A stretch of DNA of 64,000 nucleotides from contig KQ965781.1 of assembly GCA_001574975.1 (NCBI GenBank), positions 230,439-294,438 of the forward strand, given 5' to 3'. The notes beneath the pieces were generated by a model that was not told the origin of the DNA, did not search any database, and saw only the letters and a list, made by a program, of their open reading frames with translations. The translations under genes and the position numbers were made by a program. The stretch is from Gonapodya prolifera JEL478. Lineage: Eukaryota; Monoblepharomycota; Monoblepharidomycetes; Monoblepharidales; Gonapodyaceae. This document shows positions 59,518 to 64,000 of the stretch, one piece after another; within the stretch, counting starts at the first letter, position 1, and each line of letters opens with the position of its first letter.

Positions 59518-60312
59518 CTACTCGTGACTGTGGAGAGAATCAACCAAGTCCTTCAACTTGTCCTTACTGGCACCGACGAGCTCCGAAACCTGCTTCTTCT
59601 TACTGTTGGAGGAGAAATGACACAAAACGTATAGGCAAAAGTCAGTAATTACTTCAAACCACGAATTCGAAGAAGAAAAAACGCACTGAAAGACCTTGAA
59701 TGTGGGCATAGCGGAGATTCCGAGCTCCTCGGCGACCGGGCCAAGCTCATCGCTGTCCACGTCGATCTTCACGAACGTGATGTCGGGGTACTTCTCCGAA
59801 AGCTCGGCGAAGTAGGGCGAGATGAATTTACAGGGGCCGCACCTAAAGAAACGCGGTCCAGTCAAAGGTTGTCAGTTGATACGACTTTGGTAGTGCCAAT
59901 GTTCGAATGAGCATCCTAAGTACTAATGGTTTCTTCGTTCCCGTGAGCGGTCCCGCACAGTAGAGACGAAATACGATTCGCTCTGTGGAGTATCCAGGAG
60001 TACATTCATCCTGGTCCCATGGACTAAAGACCACGCGATTTCACCGGTTTGAGGGGATGGCCACGGTTTCTTCCCCAACATTCCACCCCAAGTGAGCCGT
60101 GAACTCACCACTCAGCGAAGAAGTCGACGGCTACCGGTCGTTACCAAAGTTGAAAAGAGTCGGAATGTCGAGGATTGATTGATGATAGATGATTGATTCA
60201 GTCATAGTGTTTGCCAGCGGTCGGAGGACGGCACTCAGGGAAACATACCGATTTTCGCGCCGGAGTCGTAGAGCTCATCCCATTCCTTCTTTGTAGAGAG
60301 AACTTTCACCAT
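59518..60312 (-). CDS. thioredoxin
   Basis: Four exons on the minus strand: 60249-60312, 60109-60130, 59687-59842 and 59518-59602, all phases matching, 108 aa. The active site is rebuilt across a splice junction: VDFFAEW then CGPCKFISPYFAELSEKYPD. The cis-Pro is in ISAMPTFKVF, and the C-terminal helix is VSELVGASKDKLKDLVD. Length and motifs are those of a cytosolic thioredoxin, a disulfide reductase for ribonucleotide reductase, peroxiredoxins and others. There is no targeting peptide. The second exon is only 22 nt. The stop lies about 170 bp from the end of the DBR1 homology on the opposite strand. Confidence 0.95.
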
Positions 60313-60568
60313 GATTGATGTGTAACGAGGGAAGCGGAATGGGATGGGTGTGTTATGTATTTGTGCTTTGTAAGCCTTTCGAGATCACTGGGTGGCGCAG
60401 CAACAACAAAACAAGACAAATCACTTAAAATTGAAAATCCAATTTTTCTAACATATATTAGTAGCACTACATTGGTGTCCACATCCAAAAAGGCGAAACA
60501 TGGCTCCAGATTCCATCGACATAAAGTAAATAAAAATTAGATATCCAAAATCTGCAATCCTGAAACAT

Positions 60569-63500
60569 CTAAGTCAAAGTGAGAGCCCAGTTGTTGACAG
60601 ACGTATACTCGGATTGGAATGCTGGAAAATTGCAAGAGAAAATTCTTCAGCGTGAAGAAAATAGAGGGCGATAATATAACAAACTCACCTCGTCCCATGC
60701 GATTGTACTGTGCCAAACCGCTCGACCAAACATACTTTGATCGATCAACTTCGGCAGGGAGAGCTCGACGGGTCAATAAATATTTGATCGTCTGCACAGG
60801 GTCCGAATTTAGGTCAGATCAATTAATCCTTCGGGATCCAACGAAATTCAACGAAGAAAGCATACCTTTGCCCATAGATCGTGAGTCTCCTTGGTATCTG
60901 CACGAAGCCGAAGTCCTCCGCGACCCGCCTCGATGGGGTGATCCACGGTCGAAAGAACGAGGATGGGGACTGAAGTCGAGGTTCCCGCATCGTCACCGCG
61001 AACCTTCTGATTCGGGGGCATTTCCGAGTAGACAGCGAGTATTGTTTCTGTTAGGTTTTCACATACATCAATGATTGGAAGATAACGTCATACAAAATGA
61101 TAAACCTCGACGTACCAGCTTTGATTTCGTCTTCCGTCAATTCCGACTTGGACTTTGACTTTCCCTTACTGTCCTTCCCTCGGTTGAACATGAGTGTCAT
61201 TGTGGCGATATCCACCCACACGAATCGACGCTTGCCGCTGGACCGAAGTGCACTGAACAAGCCAGTCGAAGAAGGAAGGAACTCCATGTACTCTCCCGCG
61301 GCAAGCATGTCGATGGCCTCCGCCAAGTTAGACCTGGCCGGTGCTGGTGCCGGTGGGACGGGGAGCTCCCTCCGGAAAGAACCTGAGCTACCAGAGTGGA
61401 CTGACATAACTTCGGGTGACGGTACGCGAGCTCGGTGAATGGTAGGGTCTGTCAAGCCGATGTCGCCTCGAAGAGAACCTTCGCGTGTTGCAGGAGAGAC
61501 AACGGTTGCGTCCCGTTTCTCGAAGGTCCTTGAACCCGTAGGAGGAAGAACGTCCGGGATCCCTTCGACAGACGAGTACCGACTACGAACGACCAAGCTC
61601 TCAAGCGACTGTTGGCGGCGGATCGGGAGATCTTCGAGGGAGCGGCGTACAATCCCCGAGTTGCGGCTCGCGCTTCGAGGTGGTGGCGTTGATGTCGGAG
61701 GGGGTAGTTGGGGTTGCGCTGGTTGGGATCTGACCTCAATGATAGAACGAAGTAGTTCCGAGCCAGAGGAGAGAATGGGAGATTCATCGACAGATCTGGA
61801 GTCTTCGGATTCGTGAAGAGTCTGTGCGGATCGCATCTTCGTGACGATGCTCTCCGGTGCTCGCTGTTGAGGAGCCACATCGCGCTTGAATTGGGATCCT
61901 ATTAGTGCCGAAGAACGACGGGATTATCAAAGTGATGGCACATACCAAAACTCGTTCCGTCAGTTGCGGGGAAGACGCTTCCGTCACCTCCTCAGGTGAA
62001 GTGTGCTTTACTCTCTCGCTCTCCAATTCCTTGATAAGGCGCTCCTTCTCAGCGATTTCGGACTCCAAAAGTGCTAGTCTCGAAAGGTGAGCGGCTTGCT
62101 GAAGTTCAAAATCTGCTAACAGATCATCGGTGGAAAGAGCTGCGGCAACAGCACTGTCCGGCTCGGTCCCCACGTCAACGCTTTCGACCATCGCTTGCGC
62201 ACTGAACGATACCATCTCGGGTTTGGGGTCTCGGAGATCGTCCTGCGTTGACTGATCTGATTGCTCAAAGAGGACAGTCGAGACGTCCGTCTGTGCACCC
62301 ATATCCGCGTTTGCGGCCATCCTGAAAGATCCTGGGGAGGACGATCGCGATTTGGAGTCGAAATCATCCGCTCCTGCAGTGCGCAATCGCTGATGAAGAG
62401 CCTTCTGCCGGCGACCCTCACGAAGATTCTCAACCTCCTGTCGTAATTTCTCGTTCTCTCTATGCGCTTCGTCCAGTTCTCTCCACTTGCTTCCCTCTCC
62501 TCCACCACGAGACACCTCAGCAAGGCGACGAAGTCGCTCTTTCTCCTTTACGGCTTCGTCGAGCTGTCCCTGGAGTTTCTGGATCTGCTCCTGGAGGTGG
62601 GCGGATCGGGCTGTCGCTGGAGGACTCGCTGGAATGTTACGAAGTTCCTGCTGCGCGGCCGCATTCTTCTCAAGCTGTGATACTTTGCCTTGGAGTTCTT
62701 GAAGACGGAGCTCGTAGTCTGCAGCTTGCGACGCGTACGCCTGTGCCTGCTCGGTGAGACTCCGGTCCCTAGCAGATAACGAAGCTTGCAGTTCCGAAAC
62801 GGTGGCCTTAGCGGCCTCCAGCTGCAACCCCAACTCTCGGGCCTCAGTCTCTCTCTTGGTTCTCTCCGCTGATATTTCGGCAACCTGATCCTCGTGTGCC
62901 GCAATTTCGTTCTGCCGTGATTCCGCAGCCGACTTCAAGTCCTCAAGTTGCCGAGCGAGGTCTTCATGTCGGGCTTGGGTACGCTCGAGCTCCGCACGGG
63001 CTTCTTCGGCAGCCTTCCATCCATCCCGCGCTGACTCAAGGTCGACAAGGAGATTCTCTATACGACTGGAGTACTCGGCAACTTGCGAATCCGCACCGCG
63101 ACGTTGCAAATCCAGTGATGCAATGGCAGCCTCCAACGAAACCTTCTCGTTCTCCAACGCTTCCACACGTGCTTGTTTATCACGGACATCCTTGGTGAGA
63201 GCATCACGCTCCACCTTGAGTATGGAAAGCTGAATTTCGAGTACCGACTGCTTTGACTGAAGTTGTTCGAGATCGTTCATATTGTCTTTGAGTTTATCCT
63301 CCAACTCTGATACCTTGTCCGATTGCTCAGCCAAGGAATCTTGGAGCACGGCGATCTCTGATTGTGCTGCTGCCTTGGTCCGAGTATTTTCATCGGTTGC
63401 GGCAGACAGTGACGCCTTGACAGTCGCAAGCTCTGCTTCGGTGGCACTGTACTTGTCTTTGGCTGCATCGAACTGAGCCAAAATACTTTCCCAGTTTGCA

Positions 63501-64000
63501 CGCTCCTCCAACGTGGCTGCCAGCTTTGCTTTGGCTTCGATCGCGGATCGCTCTGCATCTTGCTTTGCCTGATCGGCAGAAGCAATGCGCTGTTCCAGAA
63601 CCTCTCGCTGAGCGTTGAGTTCCAATAGTTGTTGGTCCTTGCCATTACTGCTTGCCAACAGGGCATCCCTCTCCGACACGAGCCCCTCGTTGGTAGACTG
63701 AAGCTCGCTGAACGAGGATCGCAGGGCTGCAATTTGATCTTGTGCATCCCTTAGCTTGACACCCAGCTCTAATGCTCCGGCCTTCTCTTCGGCTAAGGCC
63801 GCAGAAAGTTCCTGGACCTCCACTTTAGCATCTTCCAGTGACCTGGACCGCTCAACATAGTCCTTCTCCAATGAAGAAACGAGCCGCTCCTTCTCTGCAA
63901 CGGCGTTCCCCAGCATGGCCATACGCACAAGGTCCCCGGCCTGAAGCTCGATTGTCTGGGCTTGCTCCCGGTTCAACTTCTCGAACTTCTCCCTTCGTCC
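60569..64000 (-). CDS. coiled-coil plus PH-domain protein, Num1/Mcp5-like (5' end missing)
   Basis: Minus strand; the gene runs off the right edge, so the N-terminus is absent. The first visible ~560 residues are continuous coiled coil (LEDKLKDNMNDLEQLQSKQS and many heptads). A Ser/Pro-rich linker follows (RSSSPGSFRMAANADMGAQT). An intron of about 50 bp near 61900 precedes a Pro/Ser region, and then a PH-like domain: AAGEYMEFLPSS, KRRFVWVDIATMTLMFNRGK, and the later exon with GGLRLRADTKETHDLWAK. The end reads TIKYLLTRRALPAEVD and AFQSEYTSVNNWALTLT to a TAG at 60569. A C-terminal PH domain behind a long coiled coil is the plan of fungal Num1/Mcp5/ApsA, which anchor dynein or mitochondria at the cell cortex through membrane lipids. 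The assignment rests on this plan and the PH segment. Confidence 0.7.

Noticed and set aside
62116-62523. Alternative minus-strand frame in the coiled-coil gene
   Set aside because: Overlaps the long in-frame coiled coil, which is continuous for more than 700 codons.

Overview
The window looks like nuclear DNA of a fungus, and an early-diverging (zoosporic) lineage is my best guess. Most genes are interrupted by short GT-AG introns of about 45-130 bp. The gene content is fungal: an oligoribonuclease, an M18 aminopeptidase, an AVT-type amino-acid transporter, a fungal-type MFS transporter, a GH10 xylanase, a Num1/Mcp5-like cortical anchor, F-box and ankyrin remnants. The organism assignment is inference. 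Gene models were spliced by hand from splice sites and family motifs; where a splice site could not be placed, the entry says so.

Layout. 0-0.73 kb: LITAF-domain protein. 0.74-6.3 kb: gene-poor, with a diverged ~1 kb direct duplication (about 2.95-4.85 kb). 6.3-17.0 kb: a compact block with a coiled-coil protein, a Ser/Thr kinase, an acidic protein, an MgtE/SLC41-type Mg2+ transporter (minus), a CASTOR-like ACT-domain protein and a basic tail-anchored membrane protein (minus). 17.6-22.2 kb: a damaged GH10 xylanase and a BTB/POZ protein. 23.3-29.0 kb: three clean housekeeping genes in tandem (oligoribonuclease, aspartyl aminopeptidase, glutamine-synthetase-like). 29.0-35 kb: F-box remnant, small secreted protein, AVT-like transporter (minus, one apparent frameshift), a small hypothetical gene and a decayed ankyrin gene. 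35.65-37.6 kb: a large acidic protein.

38.3-44.5 kb is an island unlike its surroundings. It is visibly A+T-rich and holds an undetermined base, a 15-nt G run, a ~110-bp tandem repeat and a decayed minus-strand coding region with SWIM-like zinc-finger and DEDD 3'-5' exonuclease segments. It is the strongest candidate for foreign, mobile or misassembled DNA. After it come a TPR-like gene (minus), an unresolved stretch, an intronless tRNA-Leu(CAA), and several small or doubtful genes.

49.7-64 kb: a possible RNA polymerase I A34-like protein, a decayed RNF115/126-type RING-H2 gene, a long disordered protein with KEN-box and RxL-like motifs, a multi-exon MFS transporter, a truncated lariat-debranching-enzyme copy, a clean four-exon thioredoxin (minus), and the 3' part of a coiled-coil plus PH-domain protein running off the right edge.

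The genes do not form one pathway. The recurring theme is intact conserved genes interleaved with copies carrying single-base frameshifts, damaged splice sites or truncations. These are either real pseudogenes or consensus errors, and reads or transcripts would separate the two.
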